This document shows, in pieces, positions 1 to 8,418 of a stretch of 64,000 bases of DNA. The notes below the pieces were generated by a model. The model made no database searches and was not told the DNA's origin. It saw nothing but the letters and a program-made list of their open reading frames with translations. Numbering within the stretch: position 1 is the first letter of the stretch; every line of letters starts with the position of its first letter. The DNA comes from Streptomyces chattanoogensis (GTDB lineage: Bacteria; Actinomycetota; Actinomycetes; Streptomycetales; Streptomycetaceae), in contig NZ_LGKG01000135.1 in the NCBI RefSeq assembly GCF_001294335.1, positions 62,001 through 126,000 of the forward strand, written 5' to 3'. The position numbers and the translations under genes are program-made.

Positions 1-489
1 CCACCACAGGAACGGTGAGCCGATGACCAGGACCGGTGCCTGGGCGGCCCGGCGGCCGGCGGTGCGGCGGGGCGGGCCGTGGGCGCGGTGCGTGCGGTCC
101 TCGAGCCAGCTGTCGCAGTCGGGGGTGAGCGCTATCGCGGACGGGGCCGGGACCTCGAGGCGCTCGGCGAGATCGCGTACCAGACGGTAGAGGTCGGGGG
201 CCGACTTCTCGGAGATCGGCACGGAGGGGCTGAGCGCGGGCCTGGCACGGGCGATGACGGCGGTGACCAGCGCCGCCAGGAGCAGCGCCACCACCGCGAG
301 GCCGCTCACCGCCCAGCGGGCGGCGTCCCAGGCGCCTCCTGCGCCGAGATGGCCGGTCGCCCGGCCGGTGAACAGCACCACGGCCACCGCCGCGGGCAGC
401 AGCGCCACGGCCATCGCTGAGCTGCGGATCCGCAGCACGGCGAGGGCGCGGGCGCGCGCCGCCAGGACGCCTGTTTCCGGACTTGCCAC
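1..489 (-). CDS. Membrane protein, N-terminal part (runs off the window)
   Basis: An open frame of 163 codons starts at GTG 489 and leaves the window at base 1. It is preceded by AGGGGG about 11 bases upstream. Two hydrophobic segments (about residues 25-42 and 58-80) are followed by a cytoplasmic-looking stretch with LYRLVRDLAERLEVPAP and then VLVIGSPFLWW. This layout resembles the start of the membrane-anchored M48-type (HtpX-like) peptidases common in Streptomyces, but any HExxH zinc motif would lie beyond the window edge, so the peptidase assignment is only an inference. It is co-oriented with purD, which lies about 340 bases upstream of it. Confidence 0.6.
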   Translation of the reverse strand, partial: MASPETGVLAARARALAVLRIRSSAMAVALLPAAVAVVLFTGRATGHLGAGGAWDAARWAVSGLAVVALLLAALVTAVIARARPALSPSVPISEKSAPDLYRLVRDLAERLEVPAPSAIALTPDCDSWLEDRTHRAHGPPRRTAGRRAAQAPVLVIGSPFLWW

Positions 490-825
490 GAGCCTGTACA
501 CCCCCTGCTGTCCTGATGGAGCCGGACGGAGAGAACACGGGACGGACGGACGAGAACTGCGCGTTGTGCGGCAAGCGGGCTCACGCCGGGCGAGCTCACT
601 CCACCACCACTGTGGCACCCGCCACTGACATCGCAATGCCGGTGAGCCACTTGTCGTACGCCACCGCGGCAGTCACGCCGGTTTCCGGCGCGGCTGCCGC
701 AGGACGCTTGCGCGGCACCCTAGTTGGGGGTGGGGGTCACGTCAGCGGATAACCGGCGTCGTCACTCGATGGAATGGCTTTGGGTAAAGCCGGGAACCAA
801 GCCGGGATGCTGCTTCCGTCCAGTC
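490..825. other. Intergenic region without a recognisable gene
   Basis: The 336 bases between purD and the partial membrane gene hold only short overlapping frames without a credible ribosome binding site or family resemblance. A promoter for the leftward membrane gene is expected here, but I cannot point to convincing -35/-10 boxes. I see no strong hairpin after the purD stop codon. Confidence 0.5.
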
Positions 826-2118
826 CTATGAGGCGGCGTTTCCCGTGTTTCCCGCGTCCCCTGCAGCCTCTCCCGCCACTTTGGCGGCGATGTCCGTACG
901 GTGCTGGGAGCCGTCCAGGGAGATCCGGCCTACCGCGCGGTAGGCGCGCTGCCGGGCGGTGGTGAGGTCGGAGCCGGTGGCGGTGACGGACAGCACCCGG
1001 CCGCCCGCGCTGAGCACCGCGCCGGAGTCGTCGCTCTTGGTCCCCGCGTGGAGGACGTACGCCTCGGGGCCGTCCTGCTCGGCGACGTCGGCCAGGCCCG
1101 AGATCGGGTCGCCGGTGCGCGGGGTGTCCGGGTAGTTGTGCGAGGCGATGACGACGGTGACGGCGGCGTCGTCGCTCCAGCGCAGCGGCGGGAGGGCGGC
1201 GAGGTTTCCGGTGGCGGCCGCGGTGAGCAGCCCGCCGAGCGGGGTCTTGAGGCGGGCGAGGACGACCTGGGTCTCCGGGTCGCCGAAGCGTGCATTGAAC
1301 TCGATCACCCGGATGCCGCGGGACGTGATCGCCAGGCCGGCGTAGAGCAGGCCCGAGAAGGGTGTGCCGCGGCGCCGCAGCTCGTCGACGGTGGGCTGCA
1401 GGACGGTGGCCATGACCTCGTCGACCAGCTTGGGGTCGGCCCAGGGCAGCGGGCTGTAGGCGCCCATGCCGCCGGTGTTCGGGCCCTGGTCGCCGTCGTA
1501 GGCGCGCTTGAAGTCCTGGACGGGCTGGAGCGGGACGACGGTCTCGCCGTCGGTGACCGCGAAGAGGGAGACCTCGGGGCCGTCCAGGAACTCCTCGATC
1601 ACGACGCTCTCGCAGGCCAGCGCGTGCGCGCGGGCGGCGTCGGCGTCCTCGGTGACGACGACGCCCTTGCCGGCCGCCAGGCCGTCGTCCTTGACGACGT
1701 AGGGGGCCCCGAAGGCGTCCAGGGCCTCGTCGATCTCTTCCGGGGTGGTGCAGACGTAGCTACGGGCGGTGGGGACGGCCGCGGCGGCCATCACGTCCTT
1801 GGCGAAGGCCTTGGAGCCCTCGAGCCGGGCGGCCTGGGCCGAGGGGCCGAAGACCGGGATGCCGCGGTCGCGCACGGCGTCCGCGACGCCCGCGACCAGG
1901 GGGGCCTCGGGGCCGACGACGACAAGGTCGGCCTGCAGGCCGGCGGCGAGTTCGGCGACGGCCTGGCCGTCGAGGGCGTTGACCCCGTGCAATTCGGCCA
2001 CCTCGGCGATACCGGCGTTGCCGGGAGCGCAGTGCAGCGCGGTGACGTCGGGGTCGAGGGACAGGGAGCGGCACAGGGCGTGTTCGCGGGCGCCGCCGCC
2101 GATGACGAGGACCTTCAC
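826..2118 (-). CDS. purD: Phosphoribosylamine-glycine ligase
   Basis: GARS catalyses the second step of purine synthesis, joining glycine to phosphoribosylamine with ATP. The 430 residues fit the family length. The N-terminal nucleotide-like fold begins [15 protein letters not shown]. The ATP-grasp core contains [22 protein letters not shown] and the signature [19 protein letters not shown]. Metal-binding [14 protein letters not shown] follows. The GTG start at 2118 is set by the conserved N-terminus. No Shine-Dalgarno is visible, but TAGGCT lies six bases before the start, so the mRNA may be leaderless. The nearest upstream gene is divergent, so purD probably starts its own transcript; other purine genes except purA are absent. 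Confidence 0.97.
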   Translation of the reverse strand: MKVLVIGGGAREHALCRSLSLDPDVTALHCAPGNAGIAEVAELHGVNALDGQAVAELAAGLQADLVVVGPEAPLVAGVADAVRDRGIPVFGPSAQAARLEGSKAFAKDVMAAAAVPTARSYVCTTPEEIDEALDAFGAPYVVKDDGLAAGKGVVVTEDADAARAHALACESVVIEEFLDGPEVSLFAVTDGETVVPLQPVQDFKRAYDGDQGPNTGGMGAYSPLPWADPKLVDEVMATVLQPTVDELRRRGTPFSGLLYAGLAITSRGIRVIEFNARFGDPETQVVLARLKTPLGGLLTAAATGNLAALPPLRWSDDAAVTVVIASHNYPDTPRTGDPISGLADVAEQDGPEAYVLHAGTKSDDSGAVLSAGGRVLSVTATGSDLTTARQRAYRAVGRISLDGSQHRTDIAAKVAGEAAGDAGNTGNAAS

Positions 2119-2124
2119 GGTGGC

Positions 2125-2130
2125 AGCCTA
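2125..2130 (-). promoter_or_regulatory. Candidate -10 box for leaderless purD
   Basis: On the minus strand TAGGCT ends six bases before the GTG of purD. The spacing matches Streptomyces leaderless promoters (TANNNT followed by 5-8 bases and then the start codon). No purine-rich ribosome binding site competes with this reading. Confidence 0.4.
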
Positions 2131-2442
2131 GACGAATGCACCAGGCGGCCCGACGCCGGCCGTGCCCCGATCGCACAAAGGCCGCGCCGCGGCCGGAAAC
2201 CGTCCGTCACCGCGGGGGCCACGCTCGGGCACAACTCTTTCGGGTGAGACGTCCGGTCGCCTTATACCGGATCCACCACCACTTCTGGGCGGAAATCAGG
2301 CGATCTTGGGAGGGACGCCAACCGTTCGGCGGTAGGAATGGGGGCTGCGCGCAACGGCCGTCTCGTACGCCCCCATAGCCCCAAAAGCATGGGAGGGACC
2401 CGCTTCGCGCGCACCGCACGGATCCGTAAAAAGGGAGCACGG
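2131..2442. other. Divergent intergenic region purD / SLATT gene
   Basis: These roughly 310 bases separate the divergent purD and SLATT-protein genes. The right half is G-tract rich and includes GGGAGGGAC motifs, and TTATACC occurs near 2270. AAGGGAG at 2431-2437 is the ribosome binding site of the rightward gene. I find no conserved ORF or RNA here. Confidence 0.4.
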
Positions 2443-3315
2443 GTGAGTCAGCCGGAGATGCAGCCCGAGGGGCTTCCCCGGAGGGAGGGCGGGCAGAGGC
2501 GGGGGCACGGCCGCGAAGGGCGCTGGGACCGGTATCGCGACCGGAACCGGCAGCGCAGTCGTTTCCGGGACCGGGAAAGCGGCCCGGACCGGGGCCGGTA
2601 CGGCTACGAGCGGGAGCAGGGCGGCCGCGCCCGGGGCCGCGAGGACCTCGCCGGGCGGCTGTTCCCACTGGGTGACTGGGGCGAACCGGCCGACCGCCTG
2701 GACGCGCTCTATCTGTGGACCGAGGAGGGCGCGCTGCGCGCCGCCGACTGGTATCTGCACGACCGGCAGGCCAAGCGCCGCGGCGCGCGGGCGCTCCGGC
2801 TGGGCGCCGCGGCCGGGGTGTCGGCGGGCGGGCTGCTGCCGCTGCTGGACTTCACCGGGACCTGGGACGGCGGGACCCCGTGGGGCTATCTGGCGCTGCT
2901 GGTGGCGGCGGTGTGTGTGGGCTGTGACCGGTATTTCGGGGTGACGGCCGGGTGGATGCGGGATCTGGCGACCGCCCAGGCGATTCACCGCCGGCTGGAG
3001 GCGCTGCAGTTCGACTGGGCGTCGGAGAGCGTGCGCGAGGTGCTCGGCCCGACGGAGGGCACGGCGAGCGAGGCGGCGGAGCGCTGCCTGAGCGTGCTGC
3101 GGCGGTTCAACGAGGACCTGGGGGAGCTCGTACGGGCCGAAACGGCGGACTGGATGGCGGAATTCCGGGCCGGCCCGGTGCCGGCGGCCGCGCAGCTGCT
3201 GGGCCCGTGGGCGCCGCCGCGGCAGGAGAGCGTGGAGCCGCCGGCCCGGTTCATGCTGCCGCCGGGCACCCGGCCGAACATGCCGCGCCAGCGGCCGCCG
3301 GAGCAGGGGCGCTGA
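2443..3315 (+). CDS. SLATT-domain two-helix membrane protein
   Basis: 290 residues from a GTG preceded by AAGGGAG; the longer frame upstream lacks a ribosome binding site. The first 65 residues are a basic, Arg/Gly/Asp-rich tail. Then comes WTEEGALRAADWYLHDRQAKR, two adjacent transmembrane helices (about residues 120-135 and 145-162), and a long helical cytoplasmic tail with GWMRDLATAQAIHRRLEALQ. This is the layout of SLATT proteins (SMODS and SLOG associating 2TM effectors), which in conflict systems are proposed pore-forming effectors. Here there is no SMODS cyclase or SLOG gene alongside, as is usual for the widespread Streptomyces stand-alone members. Function is unknown. Confidence 0.7.
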   Translation: MSQPEMQPEGLPRREGGQRRGHGREGRWDRYRDRNRQRSRFRDRESGPDRGRYGYEREQGGRARGREDLAGRLFPLGDWGEPADRLDALYLWTEEGALRAADWYLHDRQAKRRGARALRLGAAAGVSAGGLLPLLDFTGTWDGGTPWGYLALLVAAVCVGCDRYFGVTAGWMRDLATAQAIHRRLEALQFDWASESVREVLGPTEGTASEAAERCLSVLRRFNEDLGELVRAETADWMAEFRAGPVPAAAQLLGPWAPPRQESVEPPARFMLPPGTRPNMPRQRPPEQGR

Positions 3316-3353
3316 GGGCCCCGGGAGGATGCCCGCCACCGGGCGGACAGGCC

Positions 3354-4001
3354 CTAGCTGAAGACGATCATCGAGCCCTGGCCCAGGCTCCGGGTGGCGG
3401 CCGCATGCAGCCCCAGCCATACATGGCGCTCCCGGGCGAACGGGCCGTCGTCCAGGGGGACGGCCGCCCGCTCCTCCAGGGAGGTGGGGCCGGCCGGCGG
3501 TTCCGGTGCGGCCGGAGGATTGGCCGGATCGATGCCCAAGGACGGCGCGACCACTTCGAGCTCGCGCAGCAGCCCGTGCGAGGAGCCCAGTGGACCGCCG
3601 CCCTCCAGCAGGTCGTCGTTGGCGAGCGGATGCGGGAAGTCGACCGGGACATAGGCGCCCGCGTGGTCGTAGTGCCAGACCAGATGGGACTGCTGTGCCG
3701 TCGTCTCGAACATCTCCAGCAACTGCTCGTAGTCGCTGCCCAGTTCGTCCACCGGTGTCACCTCCAGGCCGCACAGGCGCAGGAGATAGGCGCGGCGCAG
3801 GAAGTGCAGCGCGTCGTAGTCGAAGCCGGCGACCGGGGCGACATCGCCGGTCAGGCCCGGCATGTAGCTGAAGACCGGGACGGGCGGCAGGCCCGCTTCC
3901 GTCAGGGCCGTGTCGTAGGCGGCGATCTCTTCGGAGAACGGGTTGTCGGGGCTGTGGCACAGCACGTCTACGAGGGGCACCAGCCACAGGTCGCATGCCA
4001 C
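3354..4001 (-). CDS. Conserved hypothetical protein
   Basis: I take the GTG at 4001, giving 215 residues starting VACDLWLVPLVDVLC; the frame stays open further upstream into the GntR gene, and the ribosome binding site is weak (GAG about ten bases before). The sequence is soluble and acidic, with conserved-looking blocks GFDYDALHFLRRAYLL, SHLVWHYDHAGAYVPVDF and GPLGSSHGLLREL and the C-terminal SMIVFS. I recognise it as a Streptomyces-type conserved protein but know no function. It lies 50 bases downstream of the GntR regulator on the same strand and may be co-transcribed with it. Confidence 0.75.
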   Translation of the reverse strand: MACDLWLVPLVDVLCHSPDNPFSEEIAAYDTALTEAGLPPVPVFSYMPGLTGDVAPVAGFDYDALHFLRRAYLLRLCGLEVTPVDELGSDYEQLLEMFETTAQQSHLVWHYDHAGAYVPVDFPHPLANDDLLEGGGPLGSSHGLLRELEVVAPSLGIDPANPPAAPEPPAGPTSLEERAAVPLDDGPFARERHVWLGLHAAATRSLGQGSMIVFS

Positions 4002-4051
4002 GAGTGAGGGCTCGCTTCCGGTCGGGGGACAGGAGTCGGGACAGCGTAGTG

Positions 4052-4729
4052 CTAGCCGTGCTTTCCCACGAGGGTGAGTGAGTGCTCGTTGTACTCGGCG
4101 ATCAGCCGCTGCGCCTCGGCCAGGTCGTACTGGAGGAGCGCCTGGGCCAGGCGGCTGTGGCCGTGCCAGAGGTTGTTCTTGAGGTCGTCCGTGCGGCGCA
4201 GCAGCGGCACCGCGAACATCCAGGTCTGCACGCGCACCCGGTCGAGGAAGTCGCTGATGTACGGATTGCCGACGATGCTGCTCAGCTCGCGCCAGAACCG
4301 CAGGTCGTAACCGATCAGTACGTCGAGGTCGCCGGCCCGTGCGGCGCGCTCGGCCTCGTCGGCGCGGCGGCGGATGGAGACCAGCACCTCGGCGGGGGTG
4401 GCGCGCAGCGCGCTTTCGGCGCCGCTGCGGAAGATGCCCTCGATGATCAGGGTGCGGGCCTCGACCATGGCGACGAAATCGTCGGCGGTGAAGGCGTGCA
4501 CCTTGAAGCCGCGGTGCTGTTCGACGTCGAGCAGGCCCTGCGCACACAGGTCGAGCAGGGCTTCGCGGACCGGGGTGGCGGAGACGCCGTACTGCTCGGC
4601 GATCTCCTTGACGGTGAAGGGGTGGCCGGACGGCAGCCGGCCGGCCAGGACCTCGTCGCGCAGGGCGTCGGCGATCTGCTGGCGCAGCGTGCTGCGCCGT
4701 ATGACTGAGCTGTCTCCGCCGGCGGCCAT
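4052..4729 (-). CDS. GntR-family regulator, FadR/FCD type
   Basis: 225 residues. An N-terminal winged helix (about residues 10-75) includes LRQQIADALRDEVLAGRLPSG and GVSATPVREALLDLCAQGLL, the classic GntR helix-turn-helix. It is followed by an all-helical FCD ligand domain (about 85-215) with EARTLIIEG and HSRLAQALLQYD. Such proteins usually repress catabolic genes and are released by a carboxylate ligand. The neighbouring class-III aminotransferase, 230 bases upstream on the same strand, is the obvious candidate target, but no operator was identified. Confidence 0.9.
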   Translation of the reverse strand: MAAGGDSSVIRRSTLRQQIADALRDEVLAGRLPSGHPFTVKEIAEQYGVSATPVREALLDLCAQGLLDVEQHRGFKVHAFTADDFVAMVEARTLIIEGIFRSGAESALRATPAEVLVSIRRRADEAERAARAGDLDVLIGYDLRFWRELSSIVGNPYISDFLDRVRVQTWMFAVPLLRRTDDLKNNLWHGHSRLAQALLQYDLAEAQRLIAEYNEHSLTLVGKHG

Positions 4730-4958
4730 CGTGTCCGTCTCCTTCGACGACTGGACTTCATGACCGCGAAGGTGGGAAGCGGCCCGGGCCCACGATAGGC
4801 GAGGGCGGCGGTGGCCACGCGCCGTACCTGGGACGATACGTCCCGGGCAGGGCGCGCGGCCGCCGCTTCACGGGTCCGGTACGGGTTCCGTACAGGTTCC
4901 GTACGAGCCCCGTACAAGGCCCGCAGGGAGCTCCTGGGAAGCCCTTACGGCTCCGGGC

Positions 4959-6326
4959 TCAGGCCGCGTCGGTGTGCGCGTCGGCCACCGTCAGGGCCTC
5001 GTCCAGGGCGGCCAGGCCCTCCTTCGCCTCGGCCTCGGTGACCGTGCAGGCCGGGACGACATGCGTGCGGTTCATGTTCACGAACGGCCACAGACCGCCG
5101 CGCTTGCAGGCCGCGGCGAATTCGGCCATCGGGGCGTTGGCGGCGCCGGAGGCGTTGTACGGGACCAGCGGCTCGCGGGTCTCCTTGTTCCTGACCAGGT
5201 CGAGCGCCCAGAAGACGCCCAGACCGCGGACCTCGCCCACCGAGGGGTGCCGCTCGGCGATCTCGCGGAGGGCCGGGCCGATGACCTTCGCACCGATCTC
5301 GGCGGCGTTCTCCACGATCCGCTCCTCGGCCATCGCGTTGATCGTCGCGACGGCGGAGGCGCAGGCCAGGGGGTGCCCGGAGTACGTCAGACCGCCCGGG
5401 TAGGGCCGCTTGTCGAAGGTCGCGGCGATCTCGGCGCTGATCGCCACGCCGCCCAGCGGGACATACCCGGAGTTGACGCCCTTGGCGAAGGTCAGCAGGT
5501 CAGGGGTGACGCCGAAGTGGTCGGCGGCGAACCACTCGCCGGTGCGGCCGAAGCCCGCCATGACCTCGTCGAGGATGAAGACGATGCCGTAGCGGTCGCA
5601 TATCTCGCGGACGCCGGCGAGGTAGCCGGGCGGCGGGACCATGATCCCGGCGGTGCCCGGGACGGTCTCCAGGATGATCGCGGCGATCGACTGCGGGCCC
5701 TCGAAGGCGAGGGTCTCCTCGAGGTGCGCCAGGGCGCGCTCGCACTCCTGCTGCTCGTTCTCGGCGTGGAAGGGCGAGCGGTAGAGGAACGGGCCCCAGA
5801 AGTGGACGACGCCCGCCGAGGCGGTGTCGGAGGGCCAGCGGCGCGGGTCGCCGGTCAGGTTGATCGCGGCGGCGGTGGCGCCGTGGTACGAGCGGTAGGT
5901 GGAGAGCACCTTGGCGCGGCCGGTGTGCAGCCGGGCCATCCGTACCGCGTTCTCCACGGCCTCCGCGCCGCCGTTGGTGAAGAAGATCTTGTCGAGATCG
6001 CCGGGGGTGCGCTCGGCGATCAGCCGGGCGGCCTCGGACCGTACGTCGACGGCGAAGCCGGGCGCGATGGTGCACAGCTTGGCGGCCTGCTCCTGGATCG
6101 CGGCGACGACCTTGGGGTGCTGGTGGCCGATGTTGGTGTTGACCAGCTGGGAGGAGAAGTCGAGGTAGCGGTTGCCGTCGTAGTCCCAGAAGTACGAGCC
6201 CTCGGCACCCGCGACCGGCAGCGGGTCGATAAGGCCCTGCGCGGACCAGGAGTGGAAGACGTGCGCGCGGTCGGCGGCCTTGACGGCCGCACCGTCAGCG
6301 GCGGAAGCAGGGGGCGTCGTGGTCAC
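4959..6326 (-). CDS. Class-III PLP-dependent aminotransferase
   Basis: 455 residues starting at GTG 6326, with GAGG eight bases before. It is a fold-type I aminotransferase of the omega-amino-acid/aspartate aminotransferase family: WDYDGNRYLDFSSQLVNTNIGH at the N-terminus, GGAEAVENAVRMAR for phosphate binding, YRSYHGAT, ILDEVMAGFGRTGEW, and TFAKGVNSGYVPLGG holding the PLP lysine. Relatives transfer an amino group from omega-amino acids, beta-alanine, GABA or polyamines to pyruvate or 2-oxoglutarate; the substrate cannot be read from sequence. The adjacent GntR/FCD regulator suggests an inducible catabolic role. Confidence 0.92.
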   Translation of the reverse strand: MTTTPPASAADGAAVKAADRAHVFHSWSAQGLIDPLPVAGAEGSYFWDYDGNRYLDFSSQLVNTNIGHQHPKVVAAIQEQAAKLCTIAPGFAVDVRSEAARLIAERTPGDLDKIFFTNGGAEAVENAVRMARLHTGRAKVLSTYRSYHGATAAAINLTGDPRRWPSDTASAGVVHFWGPFLYRSPFHAENEQQECERALAHLEETLAFEGPQSIAAIILETVPGTAGIMVPPPGYLAGVREICDRYGIVFILDEVMAGFGRTGEWFAADHFGVTPDLLTFAKGVNSGYVPLGGVAISAEIAATFDKRPYPGGLTYSGHPLACASAVATINAMAEERIVENAAEIGAKVIGPALREIAERHPSVGEVRGLGVFWALDLVRNKETREPLVPYNASGAANAPMAEFAAACKRGGLWPFVNMNRTHVVPACTVTEAEAKEGLAALDEALTVADAHTDAA

Positions 6327-6541
6327 GGTCAGTACCTCGGATCGGGTCGCTCGGGCCGCCGGTGGACAGGCCCGGCGGACGCCTTCAGCCTAAGGATCAC
6401 GGTCCGCTGTCCGGTACCGACAGTGTGTATGGCGCTCACCACGCGCGCGGACAGAATGTCTACGGAACGGGCGGGATGTCTGCGGGGTTGGAGGAAGCTC
6501 CAGCGGAGCGGCAGCCGGGGACCGGAGGCGGAGGCGGGGGC

Positions 6542-6895
6542 ATGGGCACGATGGGTTTGAGAGAGATCGACGGGCTGTGGGCGGCGGCCCGTTCGGTCGA
6601 GGTGCGTCCCGTCGGGCCGGACGAGCAGGTACGGAGCGCCATGGTGGGCGACGCCGGCGAGATCGCCGAGCTGGCCGGGCTGCTGGAGGTCGACGGCACG
6701 GCCGGGGGCTTTGTCTGCATGTGCTTCGGCGATGTGACGTTCACGGTCCGGGGAGAGCTGGGCAAGGTCCTCGGCGTGCTGACCTTGCACCTGGGCAGCG
6801 GCCTGGACTGGAGCACGTGGGGCGGGCAGCTTCCGCTCATCCGCCCTGAGGAACTCAGCCGATGGCTGGTCGGGCGGCGGATTGTTGCCGGGTAG
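6542..6895 (+). CDS. Small conserved hypothetical protein
   Basis: 117 residues if started at ATG 6542, which follows a GGAGGCGGGGG tract. Earlier in-frame ATGs (6476, 6362) have poorer ribosome binding sites. It appears soluble, with a central FVCMCFGDVTFTVRGELGKVLGVLTLHLG stretch (split: FVCMCFGDVTFTV then RGELGKVLGVLTLHL) of beta-like character and an acidic/hydrophobic C-terminus. No family recognised. The gene is isolated, divergent from the aminotransferase and followed by a parS pair. Confidence 0.6.
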   Translation: MGTMGLREIDGLWAAARSVEVRPVGPDEQVRSAMVGDAGEIAELAGLLEVDGTAGGFVCMCFGDVTFTVRGELGKVLGVLTLHLGSGLDWSTWGGQLPLIRPEELSRWLVGRRIVAG

Positions 6896-6976
6896 GGCCG
6901 CCGCCCGGTTCTGCCAGTGCCGGTCGGGCCGGTGCCTGGTCCGGGTCCGGCCGTGAACTGCGTTGCGCAGACGCTG

Positions 6977-6990
6977 GTTTCACGTGAAAC
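6977..6990. promoter_or_regulatory. parS: parS site 1 (ParB binding)
   Basis: Exact 14-bp palindrome GTTTCACGTGAAAC, the Streptomyces parS consensus. It is intergenic between the 117-aa gene and the polyphosphate polymerase gene, 61 bases from the next site. ParB loads here and spreads to organise origin-proximal DNA during sporulation. Confidence 0.93.
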
Positions 6991-6996
6991 ATGCGA

Positions 6997-7056
6997 CTTC
7001 AGACGGCCGGTTTCCCACGTCCCGCTTCAGACACTCTGCTTCAGACGGCCGGTTTC
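6997..7056. repeat. 18-bp direct repeat next to parS sites
   Basis: CTTCAGACGGCCGGTTTC occurs at 6997-7014 and again at 7039-7056. After the second copy the sequence completes a perfect parS. After the first it reads CCACGT instead of ACGTGAAAC, so that half-site looks like a decayed or never-completed third parS. Confidence 0.7.
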
Positions 7057-7065
7057 ACGTGAAAC
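7052..7065. promoter_or_regulatory. parS: parS site 2 (ParB binding)
   Basis: Second exact GTTTCACGTGAAAC copy, 16 bases beyond the stop codon of the VTC gene on its downstream side. It lies inside the second unit of an 18-bp direct repeat. Confidence 0.93.
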
Positions 7066-7080
7066 ATCCCGCCCCGGCCC

Positions 7081-7875
7081 TCAGGCAGCCGCAGGAAACG
7101 CCGTACGCACCGCCCGCTGCCAGTGATGGGCGGTGAGGTCCGGGCGCAGCGCCGCCAATCCGCCGCAGTATTTGGTGAATTCGGCGGCGTGCACGCCGTA
7201 GCCGCGCAGCAGCCGGTCGGCCTCGGTCAGATGGCCGGTGGTCTTGGTCTCGACGAGGACCAGTCCGCCGTCGGCCCGTACCGTGCGGCCGGTCTCCAGG
7301 TCGCGGCAGAGCAGGGCCGCGTCGCAGGTGATGCGCTGGCCGTCGGCGACGAGGGTGGCGCGGGTGTATGCGGTCTGGAGGGAACGGCCCAGCTCGGCGG
7401 GGGCGGCGATGCCGTAGGAACGGTCCAGTACGGAGGCGAGGAAGCCGCGCGGGGCCGCGCCGAGGGGCTCGTCGCCCGGCATCAGCGGCTGCCGGTGTTT
7501 GACCGTCTCGCCGCGGCGCCCCTTGAGCTTGATCTCGAACTGCCGCTCCCCGGTGTCCTCGTAGAGCCGCTCGCGGATCTTGTAGCGCAGTCGGCGGCCC
7601 TGCCGGTGGTCGTGGAAGGACCGCAGGTCGGGGGTGTCGTAATAGACGGACTGGTAGCGGAACCAGCGGCGGCCGTTGATGCACAGCGCGGCGAACGGGC
7701 CGCCGGGCCGCCGCCGGTCGGTGAGCTCGGCCGCGAAGGCGGTGAAGACCTCGACCGGGACGAGATAGCTGTGGTCGAAGCGGGCGAGGAGTTCGGCCCG
7801 TGCCTGGACGTCGGCGAGCGGGACCGGGCGCGCGGCCATGGCGGCGCGGGCGAGGGCTCGTACGGCGGGGATCAC
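7081..7875 (-). CDS. VTC-domain polyphosphate polymerase-like protein
   Basis: 264 residues from GTG 7875, which has AAGGAG five bases before it. The fold is the VTC/triphosphate-tunnel type: RFDHSYLVPVEVF at the N-terminus, basic beta strands YQSVYYDTPDLRSFHDH, RLRYKIRERLYED, QFEIKLKGRRGETVKHR lining a polyanion tunnel, and the acidic metal-binding strand GLVLVETKTT near the C-terminus. In yeast this domain makes polyphosphate from ATP. The bacterial proteins are usually paired with a DUF4956 membrane protein; here only a remnant of that partner remains upstream, so activity or membrane coupling may be altered. Confidence 0.85.
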   Translation of the reverse strand: MIPAVRALARAAMAARPVPLADVQARAELLARFDHSYLVPVEVFTAFAAELTDRRRPGGPFAALCINGRRWFRYQSVYYDTPDLRSFHDHRQGRRLRYKIRERLYEDTGERQFEIKLKGRRGETVKHRQPLMPGDEPLGAAPRGFLASVLDRSYGIAAPAELGRSLQTAYTRATLVADGQRITCDAALLCRDLETGRTVRADGGLVLVETKTTGHLTEADRLLRGYGVHAAEFTKYCGGLAALRPDLTAHHWQRAVRTAFPAAA

Positions 7876-8014
7876 ACGGTCTCCTTGGCGGGGGAAGGGG
7901 GACGGGGGATCGTGCGGGGCCGGGTGGCGGGCTGCGCGGTGCTCGGTGCCGGGCTCTGCGCTGCGGGCTGCGGGAGGCATCCGCCGCGGGCGCGGTACGC
8001 GTTCTACGTTCCGT

Positions 8015-8200
8015 ACCCCCGGAAAGTTCCGGGGCGCGGAATCGGATGTCCATCACCGTCAAGTCCCGGACAAAGTCCACCCGTTGTATCCGCCATGTCA
8101 GCGGCTCGCCGAGGCGTCGGGCCAGGTCGGAGCGGAGGGCGTCCTGGCCGGAGTGCACCCCGTCCGGGGGAATCACGGCGAGGGGGGCACTTCCCCTGAC
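8015..8200 (-). pseudogene. C-terminal remnant of a DUF4956 membrane protein
   Basis: Directly upstream of the VTC gene, one minus-strand frame encodes DALRSDLARRLGEPL then WRIQRVDFVRDLTVMDIRFR. That matches the C-terminal cytoplasmic domain I know from DUF4956 proteins (pattern ...VxRxDxVxDxTxVDVRYR). The four-helix membrane part that should precede it is absent: the sequence further upstream has no hydrophobic segments and quickly reaches the divergent kinase promoter. I read this as a gene whose 5' two-thirds has been deleted. The alternative, a chance resemblance in a shadow frame, is less likely given the length of the match and the neighbour. Confidence 0.6.
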
Positions 8201-8356
8201 CTTGAGGCATGAGGGAGGGTGCGCGTCCACCACTCCCTGCTCGGCGTCACAGGTCCGTCGCGGGCGACGAATGCTGGGAACCACAGGGTTAAGCGCTCCC
8301 CCACCAGGGGTTAAGGACGCGGGGCCGCTCCGCCTCTTCCGGCCCGCGGGCTGCTG

Positions 8357-8364
8357 TATATCCT
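8357..8364 (+). promoter_or_regulatory. Possible -10 region of the first kinase gene
   Basis: TATATCCT is a rare AT-rich island about 55 bases before the kinase start. It fits a -10 hexamer (TATCCT), but no clear -35 partner is visible. Confidence 0.25.
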
Positions 8365-8418
8365 CACCGCGGACACGGGCCGCGGGCAGGGCGGATCCGG
8401 GGGAAAGGGCGACGGATC

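Noticed and set aside
901..2247. 448-codon frame opposite purD
   Set aside because: Same GC-bias shadow; the minus-strand frame is clearly PurD.
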